From positions 1-64,000 of the forward strand of contig CAYHZT010000001.1 of assembly GCA_964361325.1 (NCBI GenBank): DNA of 64,000 bases, read 5' to 3'. The stretch is from 2011-GWA2-47-8b sp964361325 (GTDB taxonomy: Bacteria; Patescibacteriota; Minisyncoccia; UBA6257; WO2-44-18). A program made the position numbers and the translations under genes. The notes below the pieces were generated by a model. That model was not told the origin of the DNA. It ran no database searches and saw nothing but the letters and a program-made list of their open reading frames with translations. This document shows, one piece after another, positions 43,474-50,256 of this stretch; positions within the stretch are counted from its first letter, which is position 1; each line of letters starts with the position of its first letter.

Positions 43474-43902
43474 ATGGCCAAACCTATTAAAACAGTTTTA
43501 AAACTCCAGATTGAAGCAGGCAAAGCAAATCCGGCTCCTCCGATCGGTCCCGCTTTAGGGCAGCACGGCGTCAATATTGCCGAGTTTTGCAAGCAATTCA
43601 ATGACGCGACAAAAACTATGACCGGTGATGTGGTTCCGGCTGAAATCACTATTTATGAAGATCGCAGCTTTACTTTCAAGCTGAAAACTCCGCCCGCCTC
43701 GGCGCTTTTAAAAAAAGCCGCCGGTATTGAAAAAGGTTCCGGCGAGCCAGGCACTAAAAAGGTAGGTAAGGTTACTAAAGAAGATTTACGCGCTATTGCA
43801 GAGAAAAAAATGGTAGACCTCAACGCAAACGACATTGACACCGCGATGAAAATTATTGCCGGCACTGCCCGTAATATGGGCATTGAAGTAATTGAGAAAT
43901 AA
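43474..43902 (+). CDS. rplK: 50S ribosomal protein L11
   Basis: L11 of the GTPase-associated centre, 142 residues. [20 protein letters not shown] at the N-terminus and the C-terminal rRNA-binding part ([20 protein letters not shown]) are typical. Usually rplA follows; here a terminator does, and no rplA is seen in the window. Confidence 0.97.
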   Translation: MAKPIKTVLKLQIEAGKANPAPPIGPALGQHGVNIAEFCKQFNDATKTMTGDVVPAEITIYEDRSFTFKLKTPPASALLKKAAGIEKGSGEPGTKKVGKVTKEDLRAIAEKKMVDLNANDIDTAMKIIAGTARNMGIEVIEK

Positions 43903-43904
43903 GA

Positions 43905-43931
43905 AAAAGCCACCTCAATGAGGTGGCTTTT
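43905..43931. terminator. Bidirectional terminator between rplK and the minus-strand gene
   Basis: AAAAGCCACCTC (43905-43916), loop AAT, GAGGTGGCTTTT (43920-43931). Symmetric, so it can serve both convergent transcripts. Confidence 0.88.
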
Positions 43932-43945
43932 GATTTTGCCGACAT

Positions 43946-44215
43946 TTAGGTAATTCTTCGAATAACCCAGATCCAACAACCGCCGAAACCGCCATGAACC
44001 CATTCCTGCTCAACGCGCAGTTTGCCTTCTTTAATAAGCTCATTTACCAATTTCTCCAGACTTCCTTCAATGCCCGCGGTTATAGCACATTTGGGAAAAT
44101 TCTCGATCCGAAGTGCACTACCTACGCCCGTAAATACCTTTTCCAAAATATATTCTTTGGCCTCCTTATCGGTCAGGTTAATCTCTTGTCTATGATTGAT
44201 TATTCTTTTGGCCAT
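43946..44215 (-). CDS. Hypothetical small protein, 89 residues
   Basis: On the minus strand an excellent SD (AAAGGAGG, six bases from ATG) precedes MAKRIINHRQEINLTDKEAK. The protein continues with a helix (EYILEKVF), a polar middle (GIEGSLEKLVNELIKEGKLR) that could be a winged-helix-like helix-turn-strand, and the aromatic ending HGGFGGCWIWVIRRIT. No family is recognised. It is convergent to rplK and shares its terminator. The strong SD is the best evidence that it is real. Confidence 0.65.
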   Translation of the reverse strand: MAKRIINHRQEINLTDKEAKEYILEKVFTGVGSALRIENFPKCAITAGIEGSLEKLVNELIKEGKLRVEQEWVHGGFGGCWIWVIRRIT

Positions 44216-44232
44216 CGGCATCCTCCTTTGCC

Positions 44233-44262
44233 TTGCCGTAGCTTTTAGCGAAGGCGGGCTTA
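44233..44262 (-). repeat. GCCCGCCTTCGC-type REP-like repeat
   Basis: On the minus strand: GCCCGCCTTCGCTAAAAGCT then ACGGCAAGGC. From memory, a palindromic relative (GCCCGCCTTCGC ... GGCGGGC) is widespread in CPR genomes; this copy is only partly palindromic and lies in the leader of the 89-residue gene. Confidence 0.45.
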
Positions 44263-44472
44263 TCAAAGAACCAAGAACTAATTTCCAGACTAACAAAAGC
44301 GTTAGGAAAAGGCAAAAAGGCACTGCCTATGTTCAATCTTGAGGTGCCCCATTCCGATTTTGTTAAGCAGACCCTCTCCGCCCAAACTTCTTTTTCCCTC
44401 AACTCACGAGAGAACTCTATCTACCCCCAAGAAAGTCTCCTGTACGGAAACTTTGCTCCGCCGTCATTCCGT
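44263..44472. other. Non-coding spacer with a dispersed repeat
   Basis: I see no convincing gene here. It holds the second 22-bp repeat copy at 44423-44444 and leads into element C. The base composition rises in C toward the palindromes. Confidence 0.5.
44423..44444 (+). repeat. 22-bp dispersed repeat, copy 2
   Basis: Matches the reverse complement of 4995-5016 in 21 of 22 positions. Its core AAAGTCTCC recurs at 44480-44488 and, inverted, at 44613-44621 as the outer arms of element C. Confidence 0.6.
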
Positions 44473-44629
44473 CCTTCATAAAGTCTCCCCGGGAACCGGA
44501 GTCGGCTCGTTCCGGCGGCGAGCCGCTCCTAGGGACTCGCCGATTTGCCAATAGTTAAGAGTTGATTATAACTATTGGCCCAAGCCAAATCGGCTCCGTC
44601 ACTTTCCCTACGGGAGACTTTACGAGGGG
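44473..44629. repeat. Palindromic element C
   Basis: Outer arms: TAAAGTCTCCC near 44479 against GGGAGACTTTA near 44622, flanked by further partial matches. Hairpin 1 (44498-44529): GGAGTCGGCTCG against CGAGCCGCTCC with one bulged T. Hairpin 2 (44539-44594): GCCGATTT / AAATCGGC and GCCAATAGTTA / TAACTATTGGC, the latter perfect over 11 pairs. Same architecture as A and B but different sequence and tips. Confidence 0.8.
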
Positions 44630-44646
44630 ATGTAGCCTTTCCATGT

Positions 44647-44828
44647 CCAGATGGGTGGCGCGGAATTGTTGAGCAGACCGTCTCGCAGGCCGAGCGGGCA
44701 GGGTTCCGTCTCTTCGGCGGACTTGTCCGACGTTGAGGCGGAGAGCGAGGCCGAGAGCGAGCGCAAATTTCTCGCTGGGAAATTTGATAGCGTGTCTGCG
44801 AGACAGTTCCGTGCCAGGACCCATCTGG
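44647..44828. repeat. Palindromic element D
   Basis: Outer stem: CCAGATGGGT (44647-44656) / ACCCATCTGG (44819-44828); GGCGCGGAATTGT (44657-44669) / ACAGTTCCGTGCC (44803-44815) with two G-T wobbles; GTCTCGCAG (44680-44688) / CTGCGAGAC (44796-44804). Hairpin 1: CCGTCTC (44706) / GAGGCGG (44735) with an inner CGGACTTGTCCG. Hairpin 2: CAAATTTC (44764-44771) / GAAATTTG (44779-44786). It follows element C after 17 bases. Confidence 0.82.
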
Positions 44829-44922
44829 GGATTGGCAAGAGAAGAATGTCCGGGAGGGGCGGGTTGGTTGAAAATTTTCCTGAAAGTGATAACATCCTAG
44901 TAGTTTTTTGATAAGGGAGTTT

Positions 44923-45462
44923 ATGAATCGCGGCGGATCGTCAAAGAGGTTGAACTGGGACGAATTTTTTATCGTTTTGGCGACATTGTATTCTTCGCGC
45001 GGGACTTGCAATCGTTTGCGCACTGCCTGTATTTTGGTGAAAAACAAGAAAATCGTCGGTGCCGGTTATAACGGCGCGGTTTCCGGTTTGGATAATTGTG
45101 ACGTAGTTGGACACCTTATGATCGGTAATCATTGCCTTAGAACTCAACACGGTGAGCGTAATGCCATTGATAATTCTATTGCCGATCTTTATGGCGCAAC
45201 GGCCTATGTTATTGGGACGCCTTGCCTTAACTGCGTGAAGAGTCTTTTGCAAAAAGGCGTGACTCGAATTGTTTACGTTGGTTCTTATTCCAACGCGGAA
45301 GGGCAAGAGTATATTCAAGAAATGTGCCTGCAGAAACAGGTTATATTGGAACAATGGGCATCCGATCCGATTGATGTTTTTGATCTCCTCGGTCAGGCGT
45401 TTCGCAGACTTAAGTGTAAGGGCGGGCTTTTCAAAGATCTGGGCCATCTGGCCATCGGATAG
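44923..45462 (+). CDS. dCMP deaminase-family protein
   Basis: A 179-residue zinc-dependent deaminase of the ComEB/dCMP deaminase type, which turns dCMP into dUMP for thymidylate synthesis. The zinc and proton-transfer site is HGE (TQHGERNAI) with PCLNC downstream. The N-terminal TCNRLRTACILVKNKKIVGAGYNG is characteristic. An SD (AAGGGAG) sets the start at 44923. It is the first gene of an accessory group with nucleotide-related functions. Confidence 0.9.
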   Translation: MNRGGSSKRLNWDEFFIVLATLYSSRGTCNRLRTACILVKNKKIVGAGYNGAVSGLDNCDVVGHLMIGNHCLRTQHGERNAIDNSIADLYGATAYVIGTPCLNCVKSLLQKGVTRIVYVGSYSNAEGQEYIQEMCLQKQVILEQWASDPIDVFDLLGQAFRRLKCKGGLFKDLGHLAIG

Positions 45463-45464
45463 CA

Positions 45465-45490
45465 AACCTCGAATTTTTCGAGGGTTTTTT
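45465..45490 (+). terminator. Terminator of the deaminase gene
   Basis: ACCTCGAA pairs with TTCGAGGG across a TTT loop, followed by six T that run straight into the 60-bp element. Confidence 0.85.
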
Positions 45491-45550
45491 ATCCCACACA
45501 TAACTTTGAACAGCTTCGCTGTTTGTTTCACTTGAAGTTATGTGTGGGAT
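45491..45550. repeat. 60-bp hairpin element, copy 2
   Basis: Perfect outer arms ATCCCACACATAACTT and AAGTTATGTGTGGGAT, with an inner hairpin AACAGCTTCGCTGTT. It has the same length and the same flanks (terminator T-run before, TTATTG after) as 5852-5911, with about two-thirds sequence identity. Confidence 0.88.
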
Positions 45551-45608
45551 TTATTGACTTTCTCCGCGTCTTCTCATACATTATAGGTGTTCATTGAAAG
45601 GAAAAAAG

Positions 45609-46112
45609 ATGCGTCCCGTTGTTATTTGTTGCAGCCAACGATTCAAAGAAGAACTGTACGCTTTCGTAAAATTTCTAGAAAAACGAGGCGTTCTGGTTCA
45701 CTATCCGAATTTCAGATATCACAGTAAAACGTTTATCAAGAAAGAAGAGAATCAGCGCATGAAGGCTCGCGGCTACAAGGACAAAACGCCGGGCCTGGTC
45801 AGGCAGCATATTGATAAAATCAGAAAAAACGCAAAACAGGGCGGTGTTTGTCTAATTTTCAATCCGTTGTCAAAGAAGCGCCAGAAGAAAAAGTTTGGCT
45901 ACATCGGTTCTAATACGCTTTTGGAAATGGGCGTGGCTGATGGCGTTGATATGACTGTATTGCTTTTAAGGCCGAACGAAGAACCTTGTACTATGGTGGT
46001 CGCGCATGGCGATGATGATCACCGGCGCGTTTTTACTATGGCATTTCCCAAGATCGACCCGATAGATTTCGATTCCGTTTGGGATAAATGGCTCAAGAGG
46101 TGGCTACAATGA
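45609..46112 (+). CDS. Nucleoside 2-deoxyribosyltransferase-like protein
   Basis: A 167-residue protein resembling the nucleoside deoxyribosyltransferase/DUF4406 group: an N-terminal ICCSQRFKEELYAFVKFLEK, an internal VCLIFNP strand, and the signature GYIGSNTLLEMGVADG. Family members cleave or transfer the base of (deoxy)nucleosides or their phosphates. A long Lys-rich insert (residues 45-100) is unusual. SD AAAGG lies upstream. The ATG of the first Nudix gene overlaps its stop. Confidence 0.65.
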   Translation: MRPVVICCSQRFKEELYAFVKFLEKRGVLVHYPNFRYHSKTFIKKEENQRMKARGYKDKTPGLVRQHIDKIRKNAKQGGVCLIFNPLSKKRQKKKFGYIGSNTLLEMGVADGVDMTVLLLRPNEEPCTMVVAHGDDDHRRVFTMAFPKIDPIDFDSVWDKWLKRWLQ

Positions 46113-46558
46113 AACGAGAACGCTGTAATGCCGTTGGAGCAATCGTCAAAAACATTAAGGGCCATTATCTTGTGCTTTATCGGCTGCAACAGCCTCAAGG
46201 ATTGGGTTGTCCGGCTGGACACGTTGAAGATAATGAAACCAGAGCGCAGGCGATTGTACGCGAACTTTTTGAAGAAACCGGACTTCGCGCCAAAAGAGTC
46301 GTTTGCGTTTATCGTGGAATATTAAATTCCGGACGATTGAGGTGCAAGCGAGGCGTTTCAAAACACAGATGGAGCATTTATCGTATTCTGACTTATTCCG
46401 GAAAGGCTCGTCGCAAAGAAAGACGCGAGCACGCATTCGTAAAATTCATGTCACCCAAGAAAATTCGGGAGTACGCCGATAAGAATGACCTGACACCAGT
46501 CTGGGTAGAAGTTTTCCGCCAGCTTAAGATTATTAATGGTCGCACGAATCACGCCTAA
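46109..46558 (+). CDS. Nudix hydrolase, first copy
   Basis: A 149-residue Nudix enzyme; the family hydrolyses nucleoside diphosphates linked to other groups. The Nudix box is complete (GHVEDNETRAQAIVREL then FEETGL). The N-terminus AVGAIVKNIKGHYLVLYRL is typical. The substrate cannot be told. It is translationally coupled (ATGA) to the deoxyribosyltransferase-like gene, supporting a joint role in nucleotide salvage or cleaning. Confidence 0.9.
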   Translation: MKRERCNAVGAIVKNIKGHYLVLYRLQQPQGLGCPAGHVEDNETRAQAIVRELFEETGLRAKRVVCVYRGILNSGRLRCKRGVSKHRWSIYRILTYSGKARRKERREHAFVKFMSPKKIREYADKNDLTPVWVEVFRQLKIINGRTNHA

Positions 46559-46584
46559 CCATCGGTTTACACCGATGGTTTTTT
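46557..46584 (+). terminator. Terminator after first Nudix gene
   Basis: AACCATCGGT (46557-46566), loop TTAC, ACCGATGGTT (46571-46580), then T. Confidence 0.92.
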
Positions 46585-46632
46585 GTTATAAGGTGTTTGT
46601 GGAACATTGAAACCTTAGTAAGGGAAATACCT

Positions 46633-47055
46633 ATGACGACGCTGTTTTGCTATAGCGTGGGCGCGGTTATTAAGAATCCAAAGGGCGAATATTTAATGCT
46701 TTATCGATTGGTTAAGCCTCATGGCCTTGCTATGCCGGCTGGACACATCGATCCGGGAGAAGAGCCAGGAGTCGCTGTCAGGCGCGAAGTTTTAGAGGAA
46801 ACAGGGATTCGGATTATTAATATCGTTCGCAGATGGGAACAAATCGTGCCGGTTGAATGTAGTCGTGGCGCTACCGTGCATTTTTGGTACGTTTTTGACG
46901 TTAAGAGTTACCAAGGTGAGCCGGAGCTTAGAGAACCTCATAAACACAAATTTTTGAGGTTTATGTCCTTGGAAGAGATCCGTCAATACGCAGATCGAAA
47001 AGATTTCGATCCGTCCTGGTCCAATTTTATTTTCAAAGATTTGAGTATTTTATGA
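46633..47055 (+). CDS. Nudix hydrolase, second copy
   Basis: A 140-residue paralogue of the upstream enzyme. The Nudix box is intact (GHIDPGEEPGVAVRREV then LEETGI) and the same N-terminal AVIKNPKGEYLMLYRL and C-terminal SLEEIRQYADRKDF patterns recur, so the two probably arose by duplication and diverged. An SD (AAGGGA) sets the start at 46633. Confidence 0.9.
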   Translation: MTTLFCYSVGAVIKNPKGEYLMLYRLVKPHGLAMPAGHIDPGEEPGVAVRREVLEETGIRIINIVRRWEQIVPVECSRGATVHFWYVFDVKSYQGEPELREPHKHKFLRFMSLEEIRQYADRKDFDPSWSNFIFKDLSIL

Positions 47056-47474
47056 TCAAAAACTTCCCGCCGAACTTTGCTTTTTGGAAACTGACGGAGA
47101 CTTCCTCATTATTTTTCGATACACAAAACAAGGGGATGGCGCGCGAGATTCCAAGACAAGATGATGATGCGGCGCCCCTCTGGATTGCTGACGAGAATAT
47201 TTACGTCACTGCCGATGGACTTGGGATTGGCAAGGAATACGTTTTTTTCAGGAAGCATACCGCTTTGATTTTCTGGGGTCTCAAAGGAGAGGTCTTAAAA
47301 TTTTTTTCTGTTTTCAGCGACGGAAAATGGAAAAATTTCTCTGTCAGGGACGCTCAGCCACAAATTGCCGCAATTGCCGCTAAAAGCAATCCCAAATTTA
47401 TTATTATGTGTCGGGTTACTGTCCGTAACCGAAACAATCAAGAAATTCTGCAAATTTTTATCAAAAGAAATTAA
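47052..47474 (+). CDS. Hypothetical protein, 140 residues
   Basis: Coupled to the second Nudix gene by ATGA overlap. The protein is aromatic-rich and soluble (NFPPNFAFWKLTETSSLFF, GIGKEYVFFRKHTALIFWGL). No motif is recognised. Its operon position suggests a link to the Nudix enzyme. Confidence 0.7.
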   Translation: MIKNFPPNFAFWKLTETSSLFFDTQNKGMAREIPRQDDDAAPLWIADENIYVTADGLGIGKEYVFFRKHTALIFWGLKGEVLKFFSVFSDGKWKNFSVRDAQPQIAAIAAKSNPKFIIMCRVTVRNRNNQEILQIFIKRN

Positions 47475-47508
47475 TCCCTCTAACGTTGTTTAGGGGGATT
47501 TTTATTTT
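47473..47508 (+). terminator. Terminator of the accessory cassette
   Basis: AATCCCTCTAA (47473-47483) pairs with TTAGGGGGATT (47490-47500), then TTTATTTT. Confidence 0.88.
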
Positions 47509-47584
47509 ACGTTCGTGGCGTTGTTTGAGAATTAACAACCCAAAATCCCTTCTACGGGGGTTTATTTTAATCAGTTTTGTGTCT

Positions 47585-47590
47585 TATAAT
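47585..47590 (+). promoter_or_regulatory. -10 element of gatB, predicted leaderless
   Basis: TATAAT, seven bases before the preferred ATG at 47598. Confidence 0.5.
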
Positions 47591-47597
47591 GAAAAAT

Positions 47598-49034
47598 ATG
47601 AAACGACAGCCTACTATTGGTTTGGAAATACACGTTGAATTAAAAACGCAGACTAAAATGTTTTGTGATTCTCTCAATGACCCTGAGGAAAAACACCCAA
47701 ACGCCAATGTTTGTCCGATTTGCGTTGGACATCCCGGTACGTTGCCGACAATCAACAAAGCCGCTGTAGAGTCTATTTTAAAAGTTGGTATGGCGCTCAA
47801 AGGCGATATCCCGCAATTTTCTAAATTTGATCGTAAGAATTATTTTTACCCGGATTTGCCCAAGGGTTATCAAATTTCGCAGTATGATTTGCCGTTAATT
47901 TTTGGCGGAGTTTTAAACGGAGTCCGTTTGCGCCGTATTCATTTAGAAGAGGATACCGGCCGCCTAATTCATTCGGAAGACCCTTCGACGGGCTCAGGGC
48001 AGGCATTTTCATATGTAGACTATAACCGCGCTGGCGTGCCATTGATGGAGTTGGTAACCGAGCCGGATATTACGACTGCTAATCAAGCGGTAGAATTTGC
48101 CAAAGAGCTTCAACTGATTTTGCGTTATTTGAATGTTTCTGACGCGGATATGGAGAAGGGGCAGATGCGCGTCGAAGCTAATATTAGCGTGTCCGCGGAT
48201 AGTGTGATGGGCACTAAAGTGGAGGTGAAGAATATTAACTCATTTAAGGCGGTTCACGACGCTATTGAGTGCGAAATAAAGCGCCAAGAGGAAGTTTTGA
48301 GTTCTGGAGGGAAGGTAATTCAAGAAACGCGTGGTTGGGACGATGCAAAACACAAAACCGTTTCCCAGCGTATCAAAGAAGAAGCCCACGACTACCGTTA
48401 TTTTCCCGAGCCGGATTTACCGCCACTGGATATGAGCAAATTTGATTTAGCCGCTTTAAAACTGGCGGTGCCGGAATTACCGAAAGAAAAACGCCTTCGT
48501 TTCTGCAAAGAGTACGCGTTAAAGCCGGAACAAGCCGAAGTTGTCTGCCGCGATAGGGCTATTGCCGAATATTTCGAGGAGGCCGCCAGCGAATTAAAGT
48601 CGGAGGACGTTAAGGCCGATTTTCAACTTTTATACAATTATTTAACCAGTGATTTATTCGGTTTAATGGCCGAAATGGGATTTGAAATCGGGGAGATAAA
48701 GATTGACCCAGAGAATTTTGCCGATTTGGTAATTTTGGCAAGTAGCGGGAAAATTTCCAGCCGCACCACTAAAGATATTCTTAAAAAAATGCTGGAAACA
48801 GGAATGGATCCCAATGATATCGTGAAGCAAGAAAATTTAACCCAAATTTCCGATGAGGATGCACTGGAACAAACAGTGAGAGTAATTTTAGAGAAGCATC
48901 CGGCGGCGGTTGCCGATTTTAAAAAAGGCAAAGAAAACGCGTTACAATTCCTGATAGGGAAGGCTATGGCGGAACTTAAAGGAAAAGGAAATCCAAAGAT
49001 TTTACAGGATATGTTTAAAAAGAAAATAGGCTGA
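47598..49034 (+). CDS. gatB: Asp/Glu-tRNA amidotransferase subunit B
   Basis: GatB activates and amidates misacylated Glu-tRNA-Gln or Asp-tRNA-Asn within GatCAB. 478 residues. Signatures PTIGLEIHVELKTQTKMFC, KNYFYPDLPKGYQISQYD and EVKNINSFKAVHDAIECEI are intact, with the C-terminal YqeY-like tail. A dispersed repeat adds DPSTGSGQA after LIHSE (near residue 130), a position usually occupied by a short loop. gatA and gatC are not in the window. Confidence 0.96.
   Translation: MKRQPTIGLEIHVELKTQTKMFCDSLNDPEEKHPNANVCPICVGHPGTLPTINKAAVESILKVGMALKGDIPQFSKFDRKNYFYPDLPKGYQISQYDLPLIFGGVLNGVRLRRIHLEEDTGRLIHSEDPSTGSGQAFSYVDYNRAGVPLMELVTEPDITTANQAVEFAKELQLILRYLNVSDADMEKGQMRVEANISVSADSVMGTKVEVKNINSFKAVHDAIECEIKRQEEVLSSGGKVIQETRGWDDAKHKTVSQRIKEEAHDYRYFPEPDLPPLDMSKFDLAALKLAVPELPKEKRLRFCKEYALKPEQAEVVCRDRAIAEYFEEAASELKSEDVKADFQLLYNYLTSDLFGLMAEMGFEIGEIKIDPENFADLVILASSGKISSRTTKDILKKMLETGMDPNDIVKQENLTQISDEDALEQTVRVILEKHPAAVADFKKGKENALQFLIGKAMAELKGKGNPKILQDMFKKKIG
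47981..47999 (+). repeat. CTTCG-CTCAGG dispersed repeat inside gatB, copy 4
   Basis: CCCTTCGACGGGCTCAGGG, translated in the same frame as the alaS copies (Pro-Ser-Thr-Gly-Ser-Gly-Gln). Confidence 0.8.
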
Positions 49035-49036
49035 CA

Positions 49037-50239
49037 TCAGCCGGTTTTCTTTTCCAGTTCCAACGCGATTTTCTTGAGTAATTCGTCGATTCCCATTTCT
49101 CCTAATTGTCCTTCCGTATAATGGCGCACGTTCACGGTTTTATTGTCTTTTTCTTTATCACCAATTACCACGATGTATGGCACGCGGCGAATTTCCGCTT
49201 CCCGGATTTTTTTGCCGATGGTTTCATTGACACTGCTCCATTTCGTGCGAATGCCGCAGGCAGATATTTTGGCGGCAATGTCCCGCGCGTATTCTTCCTG
49301 CCTTTCGCTTATATTCATTACTTCGGCTTGGACCGGCGAAAGCCAGAGAGGTAATTTACCGTCCGTTTGTTCCAGAAGCATGCCGATAAATCTTTCAAAG
49401 GAACCGAAAATTGCGCGGTGGATAACCCAGGGCATTTTTTTTGAGCCGTCCTCGGCGGTATAATGGGTTTCAAATTGTTTCGGCAACATTACAAGATCCA
49501 GCTGCGCGGTGCCCATCTGCCAATCGCGGCCTTGGGAATCATTGAGGTGCACCTCAATTTTCGGCCCATAGAAAGCTCCTTCGCCTTTCGCAATGGTGAA
49601 TTTTTTGCCGGCGGATTGCAAAGCTTCCTCCAGCGCTTTTTCGGCTAATTTCCAGTCTTGTTCAGAACCAAGCGTTTTTTCCGGCCGGGTAGCGAGTACA
49701 TAAGTTGGTTCCAGTCGAAACATTTTATAAAATCGTTCAATCATTTCTATGATTGCCACAACCTCTTCCTTTACTTGTTCGGGACGGGCATAGATATGAG
49801 CATCGTCCATCGTAATTTGCCGGACGCGAAAAAGCCCTCCCAGAGTTCCGGAGAGTTCATTGCGGTGCAAGCGTCCAATTTCCGCCAAGCGTAGAGGCAA
49901 ATCTTTATAGCTGCGAATTTTCGAGTTATATACATATGTAGATTCAGGGCAGTTCATCGGCTTCATCACTAAATGTTCGTTTTTATCGCGAGGATTATCA
50001 AAATAAAACATATTGTCCCGATAGTGTTCCCAATGTCCGGATTTTTCAAAAACATCCTTTTTTACAACGATCGGCGTGGAAATTTCTTCATAACCGTTTT
50101 TATCCAGTTCGTCGCGCAGATGCTTCTCCAACTCTTTGAAAATAATCATTCCGTTGTTGTGCCAAAAAGGCGCGCCCGGAGCGATATCTTGAAAAGAAAA
50201 AAGATCGAGTATTTGCCCAATTTCTCTGTGGTCGCGCAT
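49037..50239 (-). CDS. thrS: Threonyl-tRNA synthetase core without TGS and editing domains
   Basis: A 400-residue ThrRS against about 640 in E. coli. It starts directly at the catalytic domain (MRDHREIGQILDLFSFQDIA) and contains motif 2, FGSFERFIGMLLEQ (motif 3) and the anticodon-binding domain (KWSSVNETIGKKIREAEIRR). The N-terminal TGS and editing domains are missing. A GAGG Shine-Dalgarno four to five bases upstream favours this ATG. An ATG at 50260 overlapping the dnaE stop (ATGA) is an alternative and would add seven residues. Confidence 0.94.
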   Translation of the reverse strand: MRDHREIGQILDLFSFQDIAPGAPFWHNNGMIIFKELEKHLRDELDKNGYEEISTPIVVKKDVFEKSGHWEHYRDNMFYFDNPRDKNEHLVMKPMNCPESTYVYNSKIRSYKDLPLRLAEIGRLHRNELSGTLGGLFRVRQITMDDAHIYARPEQVKEEVVAIIEMIERFYKMFRLEPTYVLATRPEKTLGSEQDWKLAEKALEEALQSAGKKFTIAKGEGAFYGPKIEVHLNDSQGRDWQMGTAQLDLVMLPKQFETHYTAEDGSKKMPWVIHRAIFGSFERFIGMLLEQTDGKLPLWLSPVQAEVMNISERQEEYARDIAAKISACGIRTKWSSVNETIGKKIREAEIRRVPYIVVIGDKEKDNKTVNVRHYTEGQLGEMGIDELLKKIALELEKKTG

Positions 50240-50256
50240 TTTTACCTCTTTTTTCT

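Noticed and set aside
44529..45047. A 172-codon minus-strand frame, and several 70-90 codon frames on both strands at 44339-44911
   Set aside because: They run through the G+C-rich hairpins of elements C and D and, in part, antisense to the dCMP deaminase gene. None has an SD or a protein-like pattern.
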